Shown piece by piece: positions 8,002 to 16,409 of a DNA stretch of 32,773 nucleotides. Within the stretch, counting starts at the first letter, position 1. Each line of letters starts with the position of its first letter. Under the pieces are notes generated by a model. That model was not told the origin of the DNA. It worked only from the letters and a program-made list of their open reading frames with translations, and searched no databases. The DNA lies in assembly GCA_022447275.1 (NCBI GenBank), contig JAKVBK010000032.1, positions 1 to 32,773 on the forward strand. Reading direction: 5' to 3'. The stretch is from Oceanicola sp. (GTDB taxonomy: Bacteria; Pseudomonadota; Alphaproteobacteria; Rhodobacterales; Rhodobacteraceae). The translations under genes and the position numbers were made by a program.

Positions 8002-9693
8002 ATGACGAGCACGTCCGATAGCAGCGCCGAACAGGCCGCTGCCTCAGGCCCGATGCTGGCGGCAGATGGCACGCCGTTGAAAAAGTCGATCGCGCGGGCG
8101 CTTCGGATGCAAAAGCTGCGGGCCCTTGCGTTGATCGCCCCGCTGCTGATCTTCATCCTGGTCACATTCATCGCGCCGATTGCCGACATGCTGTTTCGCT
8201 CGGTCGAGAACCAGATCGTGTCAACAACCCTGCCCCGAACCATCACCACCCTGGAGGGCTGGGACGGAAGCGCGGGCGAGGCGCCGGGCGAAGACGTCTT
8301 TGCCGCGCTTTACTACGATATGTTTGTCGCCGCCGAGGCCAAAGAACACACCAAGCTGGGCACCCGCCTGAACTACGAGCAAACCGGCATCTCCTCGCTG
8401 TTCCGCAAATCGGGCCGCAAATTGGATGATCTGGGCAAGGACTATCAAAAACCCTTCGAGAAAGCGGCCAAAGACCTGGGCGACGGAGCCGCCTTCCACG
8501 CCTTGATGACAGGCACCGGCCCTTCCGACAGTGCACTTCTGGAAAGCACCCGCGCCCGTCTCGAAGCCCTGACGGGTGACAGCATGGCCGGCGAGATTGG
8601 CTTTGCACCCGGCGCTGAGATCAGCGCCCTGCTGCCGCTCACCGCCGCAGCCTACGCAGATTTCGCCGTCTTTACCGCGCGCGTCGATGGCGATGCCCCT
8701 GCCGACGAAGACCCGTGGGAGGCCGTCTACACCGCCCTGGCCCATGATCTGGCCACACCGGGCACCATCGAAAAGATCGCCAGCTACACCGGACCGGGCG
8801 CAGAGCTTCTGCAGGCCGCAGCCGACGTCGCGCCAAGCCTGCCCGATTACCGGGCCTTTTTCGAAGACGTGGACGAAGACTGGCTGGATGTCGCGAACTG
8901 GTCGACCATCCAGACCTATGCGCCAAACTACACATCCGGCTACTTCCTAAATGCCATCGACATGCAAAAGACCCCGGATGGCACGGCCCTGCGGGACGAT
9001 GACGAGCGCATCTACATCATGCTGTTCAAGCGGACGATGTTCATGTCGCTGGTGATCACTTTCTCCTGCATCCTGCTGGGGTATCCGGTGGCGTGGCTGC
9101 TGGCCAATCTGCCCATGCGGACGGCCAACCTGCTGATGATCCTCGTGCTTTTGCCGTTCTGGACATCGCTTCTGGTGCGCACATCAGCGTGGAAAGTGAT
9201 GTTGCAGCAGCAAGGCGTGATCAATGACGTGCTGGTCTGGCTCGGGCTGGTGGAAGACACCGCGCGACTGATCATGATCAACAACCAGCTGGGCACGATC
9301 ATTGCCATGACGCACATCCTGCTGCCTTTCATGATCCTGCCGCTCTATTCGGTGATGCAGACGATCCCGCCCACCTACTTGCGCGCCGCTAAATCTTTGG
9401 GGGCGACGAATTGGACGGCCTTCTGGCGGGTCTACTTCCCGCAGTCGATCCCGGGCATTGGCGCGGGTTCGATCCTCGTCTTCATTCTGGCCATCGGCTA
9501 CTACATCACGCCCGAGATCGTGGGAGGCACCACAGGAACGTTCATTTCGAACCGGATCGCCTACCACATTTCCAGCTCTTTGAACTGGGGGCTTGGTGCT
9601 GCCCTGGGGGCCATCCTTCTGGCCGCCGTCCTGCTGCTCTACTGGTGCTACGATCAGATCGTGGGCATCGACAACGTCAAGCTGGGAGGCTGA
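8002..9693 (+). CDS. ABC importer permease PotB-like with large periplasmic insertion
   Basis: This inner-membrane permease is 563 residues, against about 280-310 for usual PotB proteins. A first membrane helix is at about 41-64. It is followed by roughly 275 soluble residues (66-340), then helices near 346-368, 375-393, 431-451, 489-511 and 529-550. The EAA loop that contacts the ATPase is intact at about 460-486 (LRAAKSLGATNWTAFWRVYF). The topology places the extra domain in the periplasm. It is rich in Ala, Asp and Glu, mostly helical in appearance, and I do not recognise its fold. The gene overlaps no neighbour: 3 nt after DUF1330 and 4 nt before the second permease. The reading frame is open throughout, so it is not a frameshift artefact. 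Confidence 0.88.
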   Translation: MTSTSDSSAEQAAASGPMLAADGTPLKKSIARALRMQKLRALALIAPLLIFILVTFIAPIADMLFRSVENQIVSTTLPRTITTLEGWDGSAGEAPGEDVFAALYYDMFVAAEAKEHTKLGTRLNYEQTGISSLFRKSGRKLDDLGKDYQKPFEKAAKDLGDGAAFHALMTGTGPSDSALLESTRARLEALTGDSMAGEIGFAPGAEISALLPLTAAAYADFAVFTARVDGDAPADEDPWEAVYTALAHDLATPGTIEKIASYTGPGAELLQAAADVAPSLPDYRAFFEDVDEDWLDVANWSTIQTYAPNYTSGYFLNAIDMQKTPDGTALRDDDERIYIMLFKRTMFMSLVITFSCILLGYPVAWLLANLPMRTANLLMILVLLPFWTSLLVRTSAWKVMLQQQGVINDVLVWLGLVEDTARLIMINNQLGTIIAMTHILLPFMILPLYSVMQTIPPTYLRAAKSLGATNWTAFWRVYFPQSIPGIGAGSILVFILAIGYYITPEIVGGTTGTFISNRIAYHISSSLNWGLGAALGAILLAAVLLLYWCYDQIVGIDNVKLGG

Positions 9694-9697
9694 GGCC

Positions 9698-10879
9698 ATG
9701 GCTGCATTGACCCCCGTGAAGCCAACCCCGGCCTCCTTCTACGTGCCGGTTGTGGCCGCCGCCGGTGGCTTTGCCGGTATCTTTGTCGGCACGGCACAGG
9801 GCGCCACCCTGCTGGGCCTTGTGGCCGGGGCCGCCTTGCTGGCTGGCATCGCACTGCTTCTGGCCGGAGCCTTGTCGGAAAAGGAAAAAGCGGGGCGCTG
9901 GGGCCTGTTCGTGCTCATGGCGCTCGCGGGCTTCACGCTGGGCGGGCTGATGGGCGGCATTATCGGCGCGCTGTTTGGCTGGTTTTTCGGCTGGTTCATC
10001 TATTGGCTGTCCACCGGGCGCTACCGGCAGAAACTGGTGCCCTACCTGACACCGGGCCAAGTGCTGTGGCATTACACATTCCGCGTGATTTGTGGCGCCA
10101 TTTTCGTCTTTTTGATCACACCGATCATCGTGGTGATGCCCCTGTCGTTCAACGCGCAGGATTTTTTCACCTTCACGCCTGAGATGCTGCGCCTTGATCC
10201 GGACGGTTTCTCGATGAAGCATTACGATGACTTCTTCACCAATTCCGACTGGCAGAATGCCCTGTGGAATTCGCTGACAATCGCACCCATGGCAACGTTG
10301 CTCTCTGTCACCTTTGGAACGCTGGCAGCCATCGGCCTGAGCCAGCCGCATGTGCCCTACCGTCAGGCGATCATGGCGATCCTGATCTCACCGATGATCG
10401 TGCCGCTGATCATCTCTGCGGCGGGCATGTACTTTTTTTACAGCCGCATCGGTTTGCAGGGCACTTATATCGGCGTTGTTCTGGCGCACGCAGCCCTTGG
10501 CATCCCCTTCGTAATCATCACCGTGACGGCAACGCTTGTGGGTTTTGACAGATCGTTGACCCGCGCTGCGGCCAATATGGGGGCCAACCCGACGACAACC
10601 TTCTTCCGCATCCAGATGCCGCTCATTCTGCCCGGGGTCATCTCTGGGGGATTGTTTGCGTTCATCACCTCTTTTGATGAGGTCGTGGTGGTGTTGTTTG
10701 TTGGTTCGGCGGGCCAGAAAACGCTCCCATGGCAGATGTTCACCGGCCTGAGAGAGCAGATCAGCCCGACGATCCTCGCCGTGGCGACGATCCTTGTGGC
10801 CCTGTCGATCCTGCTGTTGGCGACAGTGGAGATTCTGCGCCGGCGGTCTGAGCGCCTGCGTGGCATGACGCCAGCCTGA
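9698..10879 (+). CDS. ABC importer permease PotC-like with extra N-terminal membrane region
   Basis: This second permease has 393 residues; PotC proteins are usually about 260-290. The canonical part starts with a helix at about 127-149 and carries the EAA loop at about 289-314 (RAAANMGANPTTTFFRI). Ahead of it are about 105 additional residues with hydrophobic segments near 14-33, 37-57 and 68-103, the last rich in glycine (MGGIIGALFGWFFGWF) and probably two helices. The start has GGGAGG 8 nt upstream and sits 4 nt after the previous stop. It pairs with the PotB-like protein to form the channel. The function of the added segment is unknown. Confidence 0.88.
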   Translation: MAALTPVKPTPASFYVPVVAAAGGFAGIFVGTAQGATLLGLVAGAALLAGIALLLAGALSEKEKAGRWGLFVLMALAGFTLGGLMGGIIGALFGWFFGWFIYWLSTGRYRQKLVPYLTPGQVLWHYTFRVICGAIFVFLITPIIVVMPLSFNAQDFFTFTPEMLRLDPDGFSMKHYDDFFTNSDWQNALWNSLTIAPMATLLSVTFGTLAAIGLSQPHVPYRQAIMAILISPMIVPLIISAAGMYFFYSRIGLQGTYIGVVLAHAALGIPFVIITVTATLVGFDRSLTRAAANMGANPTTTFFRIQMPLILPGVISGGLFAFITSFDEVVVVLFVGSAGQKTLPWQMFTGLREQISPTILAVATILVALSILLLATVEILRRRSERLRGMTPA

Positions 10880-10917
10880 CCGGGCCCACAGCGACAACGC
10901 GCCGATGGAATTGAAAC

Positions 10918-10948
10918 GGGGCGGGGCGAAAAACCCCGCCCCATTTTC
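10918..10948 (+). terminator. Rho-independent terminator of the ABC importer operon
   Basis: A perfect 9-bp stem of GGGGCGGGG and its complement (10918-10926 with 10934-10942) with a 7-nt A-rich loop is followed by ATTTTCT. It is 38 nt past the last permease stop, ending the five-gene transcript. Confidence 0.88.
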
Positions 10949-11126
10949 TGTGTCCACCCTGTGCACCGAGCTGTTCCAGCCAACAGCCGAGCAAAAGCAC
11001 CAAGGTTCCGCGACCTCCGCTTGTCGCGCTTTGCGAATTCTCGTGCCAGAGCACGCGTCATTCTTGATGCTGAGCAGGAAAGATGCAGTCATGCGCGAGA
11101 CGTGAACCGCAAAGGGCCTGCTTCAC

Positions 11127-11819
11127 ATGCTTCTAGAAGACATCATTTCATTCCAAAATGTGGGCTTGATCGGGGTATCTTTCTACGTGCTGTCTTATGC
11201 GGGCTTGCAGCTTGGGCTGCTCTCAGGCTCTGGCAACAGCTATACGTTGATGAATTTGGCAGCGGCATCGCTTGTTCTGATTTCGCTGATGGAAACCTAC
11301 AATCAATCAGCCGCCCTCATTCAGATCATTTGGATCTTCATGAGCCTCTTTGGGCTGTTGCGGCGCGCGATCCTTCATCATTCAACCAAACTTGCCCCCC
11401 ATGAGCGCGTTCTAACGGAAGCCAAACTCCCGGGTATTTCCCGCGCAGATGCACGTAGGTTCCTCGACCGTGGCATGTGGGAAACCATCCCCAAAGGAAC
11501 CGTCGTGGTGCGGGAAGGCGAGGTTTTTGGCGCGCTCGGCTGGGTGAGCGATGGCGATCTGCAGGTCTCTGTTGCAGGTCGTGATGTCGGGCACATCCCG
11601 CGTGGCGCATTCTTCGGAGAATTGACCGTCTTGAATGGAAAGCCTGCCACCGCAACGGTCACCGCTGTGAAAGACACCCAAATCTTTCGGATGCGGGCGG
11701 ACACCCTCAAACGGCTCTGTGTCGGCAACAGCCAGCTTGCCGCCTTGATTCAGTTGTCGATCGGACTGGATGCCAAGGGGAAGCTTGAGGCCGCAAACAA
11801 TCAGATTGCCAGCCTTTGA
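11127..11819 (+). CDS. Membrane protein with cyclic-nucleotide-binding-like domain
   Basis: A 230-residue protein of two parts. Residues about 10-80 hold three hydrophobic segments (near 11-32, 41-55 and 62-79) that resemble the small CBU_0592-type membrane domain, with the pattern LSYAGLQLGLL and LIQIIWIFMSLFGL. Residues about 105-215 look like a cyclic-nucleotide-binding beta-roll, with the GEVFGALGWVSDGDLQV strand and FFGELTVLNGKP at 162-173. In CRP-like domains the phosphate-binding arginine follows this loop (RSA); here the aligned stretch is PATA, with Ala174 in the arginine place. There is no helix-turn-helix, so it is not a transcription factor. It stands alone: a terminator precedes it and about 260 bp follow. 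The ribosome site (AAGGG, about 10 nt upstream) is modest. Confidence 0.8.
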   Translation: MLLEDIISFQNVGLIGVSFYVLSYAGLQLGLLSGSGNSYTLMNLAAASLVLISLMETYNQSAALIQIIWIFMSLFGLLRRAILHHSTKLAPHERVLTEAKLPGISRADARRFLDRGMWETIPKGTVVVREGEVFGALGWVSDGDLQVSVAGRDVGHIPRGAFFGELTVLNGKPATATVTAVKDTQIFRMRADTLKRLCVGNSQLAALIQLSIGLDAKGKLEAANNQIASL

Positions 11820-11843
11820 AGCGACGCTTTCAACTGCAATCCA

Positions 11844-11954
11844 CGCCAGAGACTACGCCAGAAAGGCAACTCTGGCGCGCAGACCGGGACATCCCGCAGC
11901 CCCCTCTACGCCCGGGCAGGCACGTCCGGCCACCCCATCGGGGCACGCCCGGGC
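11844..11954. other. Gene-free interval before rpe with repeats
   Basis: The 259-bp gap between the membrane sensor gene and rpe shows no gene. It has an 8-bp perfect inverted repeat CGCCAGAG/CTCTGGCG (11844-11851 with 11870-11877, 18 nt between) and two copies of ACGCCCGGGC (11908-11917 and 11945-11954), each containing a self-complementary octamer. No U run follows any hairpin, so a terminator is not clear. Confidence 0.4.
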
Positions 11955-12078
11955 GGCCTACAGATTTAAGGCCCCGCAGAAGCCCGTTTTGACGACCCTG
12001 CGTCAGACGCACGCAATCCAGCCTTGCTCCACCGCGCGTCCCGGCCTATGTCGGCGCCATCGCTTCAGGAGCCTCGCC

Positions 12079-12765
12079 ATGACCTTTTCCCATGACCTCA
12101 AGATCGCGCCCTCCATCCTTGCTGCCGATTTCGCCGATTTCGGCCGTGAGATCGAAGCGGTGGAGGCGCAAGGCGCAGACTGGATCCATGTGGATGTGAT
12201 GGACGGGCATTTCGTACCCAACCTGACCTTTGGCCCACCGCTCGTGAAAGCGATCCGCAAGCACATCAAAACGGTGATGGATGTGCATCTTATGATCGCC
12301 CCGGTCGACCCGTATATCGATGCTTTCGCAGATGCGGGCGCCGATGTGCTGACAGCGCATCTGGAGGCTGGCCCTCACACCCATCGCACACTGCAGGCCA
12401 TCCGCGGGGCGGGCTGCAAGGCAGGGCTCGCCCTCAACCCGGGCACGCCGGTCGAGGCGGTCAAGCCGCTGCTCGATCTGACAGACCTGATCTGCATCAT
12501 GACCGTGAACCCCGGCTTTGGCGGGCAGAAATTCATCCACAGCCAGGTGGAGCAGGTGCGCACTCTGCGCGCGCTGATTGGCGACAGACCGATCCATATC
12601 GAAATCGATGGCGGCGTTGATCCGACCACGGCCCCGCTTGTGCGTGCCGCCGGTGCAGATGTGCTTGTGGCAGGCTCTGCCGTGTTCAAAGGGGGCAGTG
12701 CCGCCGAACCCGCCGCCTATGGCGACAACATCCGCGCTATCCGCGCCGCCACAGGCGATCTGTAG
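12079..12765 (+). CDS. rpe: Ribulose-phosphate 3-epimerase
   Basis: This 228-residue TIM-barrel enzyme interconverts ribulose 5-phosphate and xylulose 5-phosphate in the pentose phosphate pathway. Family residues are present: Ser12 in APSIL, His37 and Asp39 in HVDVMDG, His70 in DVHLMI, and Asp177 in IDGG. The metal ligands and both acid-base aspartates are therefore intact. The ATG at 12079 has AGGAG 7 nt upstream and gives normal length. A gph homologue starts 10 nt later; the rpe-gph pairing is common in proteobacteria. Confidence 0.97.
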   Translation: MTFSHDLKIAPSILAADFADFGREIEAVEAQGADWIHVDVMDGHFVPNLTFGPPLVKAIRKHIKTVMDVHLMIAPVDPYIDAFADAGADVLTAHLEAGPHTHRTLQAIRGAGCKAGLALNPGTPVEAVKPLLDLTDLICIMTVNPGFGGQKFIHSQVEQVRTLRALIGDRPIHIEIDGGVDPTTAPLVRAAGADVLVAGSAVFKGGSAAEPAAYGDNIRAIRAATGDL

Positions 12766-12775
12766 GCCCAAGGTA

Positions 12776-13474
12776 ATGGCAGACCCAACCCATTCGCAGT
12801 CCTTGGATCTGCAAACCCCAAAGCGCGCGCCGCGGTTCGATGCCATCCTCTTTGACCTCGACGGCACCCTGATCGACAGCGCCCCGGATATCCACGCCGG
12901 GGCGAACGCGGCTCTGGCCAAGCGCGGTCTGCCCCAGATCACCGCCGATCAGGCGCGCGCCTATGTGGGCCATGGGGCGGCAATCTTTATCGAGCGCCTG
13001 CGCAACGGGCTGGGCCTTGGGCCCGATCTTCAGGACCCGTTGCTGGCGGACTTTCTCGCCATCTATGAGACAGCTGTCAGCCTGACAGAGCTTTATGACG
13101 GTGTAGAGAGCACGTTGCAGAGGCTGGCGCGCAATGGGTTTGCGCTGGGTCTGGTCACCAACAAGCCCATCGGCCCCACGCGCAATGTGGTTGCCCATTT
13201 CGACTGGCAGTCGCAGTTTGGCGTTGTTCTGGGCGGCGACAGTCTGCCTGTGCGCAAACCAGATCCCGCGCCCCTGCAGGCTGCCATTGAGACGCTGGGC
13301 TGCAAGGCTCCGCTCTATGTGGGTGACAGCGAGGTGGACGCAGAGACCGCCGCACGCGCTGGCGTTCCGTTTGCCCTGTTCACCCGGGGCTATCGCAAGG
13401 CGCCCATTGCTGAGCTTCCGCATCTGCATGCCTTTGACAGCTACGATGCATTTACCGACTGGCTTATCGGCTGA
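12776..13474 (+). CDS. gph: Phosphoglycolate phosphatase (HAD family)
   Basis: This 232-residue HAD-superfamily phosphatase removes 2-phosphoglycolate, a by-product of DNA repair and, where present, RuBisCO oxygenation. Motif I is FDLDGTLID with nucleophile Asp27 and Asp29. Motif II is TNK at 128-130, the motif III lysine is Lys161 in RKPDP, and motif IV is VGDSEVD with Asp184. The start at 12776 follows rpe by 10 nt, with AAGG very close (2-3 nt), so translation may lean on coupling to rpe. Its stop codon touches the stop codon of the opposing yedK gene with no base between. Confidence 0.93.
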   Translation: MADPTHSQSLDLQTPKRAPRFDAILFDLDGTLIDSAPDIHAGANAALAKRGLPQITADQARAYVGHGAAIFIERLRNGLGLGPDLQDPLLADFLAIYETAVSLTELYDGVESTLQRLARNGFALGLVTNKPIGPTRNVVAHFDWQSQFGVVLGGDSLPVRKPDPAPLQAAIETLGCKAPLYVGDSEVDAETAARAGVPFALFTRGYRKAPIAELPHLHAFDSYDAFTDWLIG

Positions 13475-14155
13475 TCAGGCGGCACTGTCCGGCCCCAAGG
13501 GCGCGATCAGGCCGGGCCCAGAGGCGCGGTTTGAATTGACGGCCCTGTCCACACGGTGCCACGCAAACCGATCCTGCGGGGCGGGTTGCATCAGGCGCGC
13601 GGCCCCCTTGCCCTCTTCCCCCAGCCATAGCGCAATCTGATCAGGCCCCAACGTGACCGGCATGCGGTGATGTATGGCAGACAAGGGATGCGTGCCGCTG
13701 CCTGTGGTGACGATGGCGCAGGTGGACATGGGTGCATCCTGCGGCCCCCAATCCTGCCAGATGCCTGCGAACAGAATTGGCGCCCCGTCGGCGGGCGCGA
13801 TGTACCAGGGTAAGCGCCCCCCCTCTGCGTCTTTCGTCCATTCATAAAACCCCGTGGCCGGGATCACGCAACGCCGCGACCGGCATGCCGCGCGAAAGGC
13901 CGGTTTCTCTGCAATGGTCTCGGCCCTGGCATTGATCAACAGAGGGCCATCTGCCGGCTTTTTGTACCAGTGCGGAATGAAGCCCCAGCGCATGGGGCGC
14001 AAACGGCGCGCGCCCGCCTCCGACACGGCCACAGACACTGTGTTCGTCGGGCAGATATTGAAAGACGGCGTATCTGGCAAATCGTTCGAGGGCGCAGCCT
14101 CGAACAGTTGGGCCATGGCATCGACAGGCAAGGTCAGGGCGAAACGTCCACACAT
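13475..14155 (-). CDS. yedK: SRAP-family abasic-site shielding protein (YedK/HMCES)
   Basis: This 226-residue protein of the SOS-response-associated peptidase family forms a stable thiazolidine crosslink with abasic sites in single-stranded DNA. The defining N-terminus Met-Cys-Gly-Arg is present, so Cys2 becomes the reactive end after Met removal. That fixes the start even though I see no clear ribosome site. Other active-site residues are Asn33 in FNICPTN, Asn75 in INARAET, Glu105 in TGFYEW, and the histidines of IHHRMP at 162-163. It faces gph tail to tail. A LexA-type operator was looked for just upstream and not recognised. Confidence 0.95.
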   Translation of the reverse strand: MCGRFALTLPVDAMAQLFEAAPSNDLPDTPSFNICPTNTVSVAVSEAGARRLRPMRWGFIPHWYKKPADGPLLINARAETIAEKPAFRAACRSRRCVIPATGFYEWTKDAEGGRLPWYIAPADGAPILFAGIWQDWGPQDAPMSTCAIVTTGSGTHPLSAIHHRMPVTLGPDQIALWLGEEGKGAARLMQPAPQDRFAWHRVDRAVNSNRASGPGLIAPLGPDSAA

Positions 14156-14275
14156 GAGCGAAGTTTAGCGCCATGACCGCCCGCCACCAGCCCCATGACC
14201 CTTGCAGGGCCGCCCTGGAACGGCACGCGCCCATATTGCATGGGTGGCCCGTAGGTGGCCCGCGCAGCCAGCCAC

Positions 14276-14303
14276 AAAAAAGGCGCCCCGAAGGGCGCCT
14301 TTC
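14276..14303. terminator. Rho-independent terminator after the 5'-nucleotidase gene
   Basis: AGGCGCCC (14281-14288), loop CGAA, and GGGCGCCT (14293-14300) form a perfect 8-bp stem extended by A-T pairs. Six A lie on the left and TTT on the right. On the minus strand it ends the nucleotidase gene (stop at 14328) with six U. With only a short U run on plus, bidirectional action is possible but there is no plus-strand gene just before it. Confidence 0.88.
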
Positions 14304-14327
14304 TCAATGTTTACAGATGCGTTCCGC

Positions 14328-15923
14328 TTACTTTGCTGTAATGCGGCCATCCAGCATCGGGGTGTAGGCGCCGTTGGCAGCAAGGAAATCTGCCACGACA
14401 AGCTCAAGGCCCGGGCCGAAATCATATGCGTTCATGCCATTGGTCGAGAACATCTTGTAGCCGTCGCCACCGCCGCGCATGTAGTTGTTGGAGACAACGC
14501 CATAGACCTTGTCCATCTCGATCGGGGCAAACCCGTCCCCATCGGCGACCATCACGTCCGAGACACGGGCGCCCGGCTCTGCAGCGCCATCAAAGGTGTA
14601 CTTCATGCCCGCAACCTGCGGGAAACGGCCCGCGCCATCGGCCAGACGGGACACCCCGTTTTCCAGCGCCGCGATCACATCCGCACCGGTAAGCTCGAAC
14701 GTGGCCAGCGTGTTCTGGAACGGCAGCACGGTCAGCACCTCGCCCATGGTCACTTCACCGGCGTCGATCGAGGCCCGCAAACCGCCCCCGTTTTGGATGG
14801 CGATCTGGATGCCCTGATCCTTCACGCGGTCCAGCATGGCATCTGCCACGAGGTTACCCATCTCGCATTCGCGCGCCCGGCAATTCGCCCGGTCGCCGTC
14901 GATCGGCGCAGTGGTTTCAGCCACAACGCGCGCTTTCAGCTCTTCGATCGGGCCGGCCAGCTCCGCAACGCGGGCTTCAAGGGCTGCATCCTTGGCAATT
15001 TCGGGGCCGACAAGGATGGTGTCCCCACCGGCATAGACGAGGTTGCCCGCGTCATCGAAAGTCAGCTCAAGGTGGCCAAGATACTTGGAATAGGCATAGG
15101 CCTGCACGACCGGCACCAGCGTGCCGTCTTCCTGGCTGGCAAATGTGGGATAGGCGCCAGCGCGCTTGGGGTTCGAGGCCGACAGGAAGGTGTGGGAATG
15201 CCCCCCCACCACAGCGTCGAGGCCCGGCACTGCGGCTGCAATTTCAAGATCCTTGCGCAGGCCCACATGGGTCAGGGCGATGATCTTGTTCACGCCCATG
15301 GCCTCAAGTTCAGCCACATCGGCTGCAATCGCGTCGATCTCATCCTGGAAGGTGACATTCGGGCCAGGGCTGGAGGTTTCAGCCGTGTCCGTGGCCAGGG
15401 CCGAAACGATCCCGATCTTTTCGCCGCCCACTTCCAGCACAACGGTCGAGGAGACCTTGTCGCGCAGCAGGTCGGATGCGGACAGATCAAGGTTGCCCGA
15501 GATCACCGGGAAGGACACTTTGTCGATGAATGCCGACAGCGCTTCGGGCCCGTCATCGAACTCGTGGTTGCCAACGGCCATGGCATCGAACCCGATCGCT
15601 TCCATCATCTCGGCTTCCACGTCACCCTTGTAGGTGGTGTACATCAGCGAGCCTTGGAACTGGTCACCCGCATCGAGTGTCACCACATTCTCGCCCGCCA
15701 ATTCGCTACGCTTGGAATCGATCAGTGTCTTGAGGCGGGCCACACCGCCAAAGCACTTGCCTTCTGCGTCATCCTCTGCGCCGCAGGTGCCATCGAACCG
15801 GCTGATGGGCTCGATCCGACTGTGCAAATCATTGATGTGAAGAACATGCAGCGTGTATTCTGCCTGCGCCATGCCCGCCGACACGGCCAGCGCGGCAGCC
15901 GCGCCCAAGAAACGATGGATCAT
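14328..15923 (-). CDS. Secreted 5'-nucleotidase / metallophosphatase (UshA-like)
   Basis: This 531-residue periplasmic enzyme has a signal peptide with probable cleavage after Ala21 (AQA). The N-terminal metallophosphatase domain shows INDLHSR with Asp32 and His34, LDAGDQF with Asp84, VGNHEFDDG with Asn119 and His120, and VVGGHSHTF, which together supply the two-metal site. The C-terminal 5'-nucleotidase domain carries NGGGLR and MRGGGDGYKMF, the usual substrate-binding segments. It likely releases phosphate and nucleoside from extracellular nucleotides. The ATG at 15923 has GGGGAG 8 nt upstream; an ATG 27 nt earlier only adds a polar leader. No Pho-box was recognised. Confidence 0.93.
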   Translation of the reverse strand: MIHRFLGAAAALAVSAGMAQAEYTLHVLHINDLHSRIEPISRFDGTCGAEDDAEGKCFGGVARLKTLIDSKRSELAGENVVTLDAGDQFQGSLMYTTYKGDVEAEMMEAIGFDAMAVGNHEFDDGPEALSAFIDKVSFPVISGNLDLSASDLLRDKVSSTVVLEVGGEKIGIVSALATDTAETSSPGPNVTFQDEIDAIAADVAELEAMGVNKIIALTHVGLRKDLEIAAAVPGLDAVVGGHSHTFLSASNPKRAGAYPTFASQEDGTLVPVVQAYAYSKYLGHLELTFDDAGNLVYAGGDTILVGPEIAKDAALEARVAELAGPIEELKARVVAETTAPIDGDRANCRARECEMGNLVADAMLDRVKDQGIQIAIQNGGGLRASIDAGEVTMGEVLTVLPFQNTLATFELTGADVIAALENGVSRLADGAGRFPQVAGMKYTFDGAAEPGARVSDVMVADGDGFAPIEMDKVYGVVSNNYMRGGGDGYKMFSTNGMNAYDFGPGLELVVADFLAANGAYTPMLDGRITAK

Positions 15924-16070
15924 ACCGGAAACTCCCCAGTGGATATGCACGCCCCTCTGGCGCGCTTTTTCTATGCAGACAGATTAGCCCTGCAAATGTG
16001 ACAGGGAAAGCACCGATATTGCGCAACACGCCACCTTGACGCGGCGAGGCGCATCTTGCACACGCACAGG

Positions 16071-16409
16071 ATGCTGATCTTCAAGATTTTCCGCCGTTCC
16101 GAATGGGATGCCTTCCAGAAAGCGGGACAGACCGCAGGTGCGCCTGTCGATCTGGCCGATGGGTACATCCATTTTTCAACCGCCGAGCAGGTGACGGAAA
16201 CCGCCTCGAAACATTTCAGTGAGGAAAGCGATCTGGTTTTGGTGGCCTGCGCCGCGCAGCGCATGGAATCAGACCTGAAATGGGAAACCTCGCGCGGGGG
16301 GGCTTTGTTTCCCCATCTGTACCGGGAGCTGACCTTGCAGGACGTGGTCTGGGATAAATCCCTGCCCCTGGGCGCAACCGGCCATATCTTTCCCGAAGGC
16401 GTGGTATGA
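16071..16409 (+). CDS. DUF952 family protein
   Basis: This protein of about 112 residues belongs to the DUF952 family, whose members resemble ADP-ribosyl-transfer-like folds but have no proven role. It shows the family start [12 protein letters not shown], then [15 protein letters not shown] near 27-41 and [13 protein letters not shown] near 75-87. The ATG at 16071 gives the conserved N-terminus but lacks a ribosome site. A TTG at 16056 in the same frame has GAGG 6 nt upstream and could be the true start, adding five residues. Its stop overlaps the pyrD start (ATGA), so the two are co-translated. The co-occurrence with pyrD may be only positional. Confidence 0.85.
   Translation: MLIFKIFRRSEWDAFQKAGQTAGAPVDLADGYIHFSTAEQVTETASKHFSEESDLVLVACAAQRMESDLKWETSRGGALFPHLYRELTLQDVVWDKSLPLGATGHIFPEGVV

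Noticed and set aside
14202-16001. A 599-codon plus-strand open frame opposite the 5'-nucleotidase gene
   Set aside because: The minus strand encodes a signal peptide and all metal-site motifs of a 5'-nucleotidase. The plus frame is low-complexity shadow and spans a terminator.
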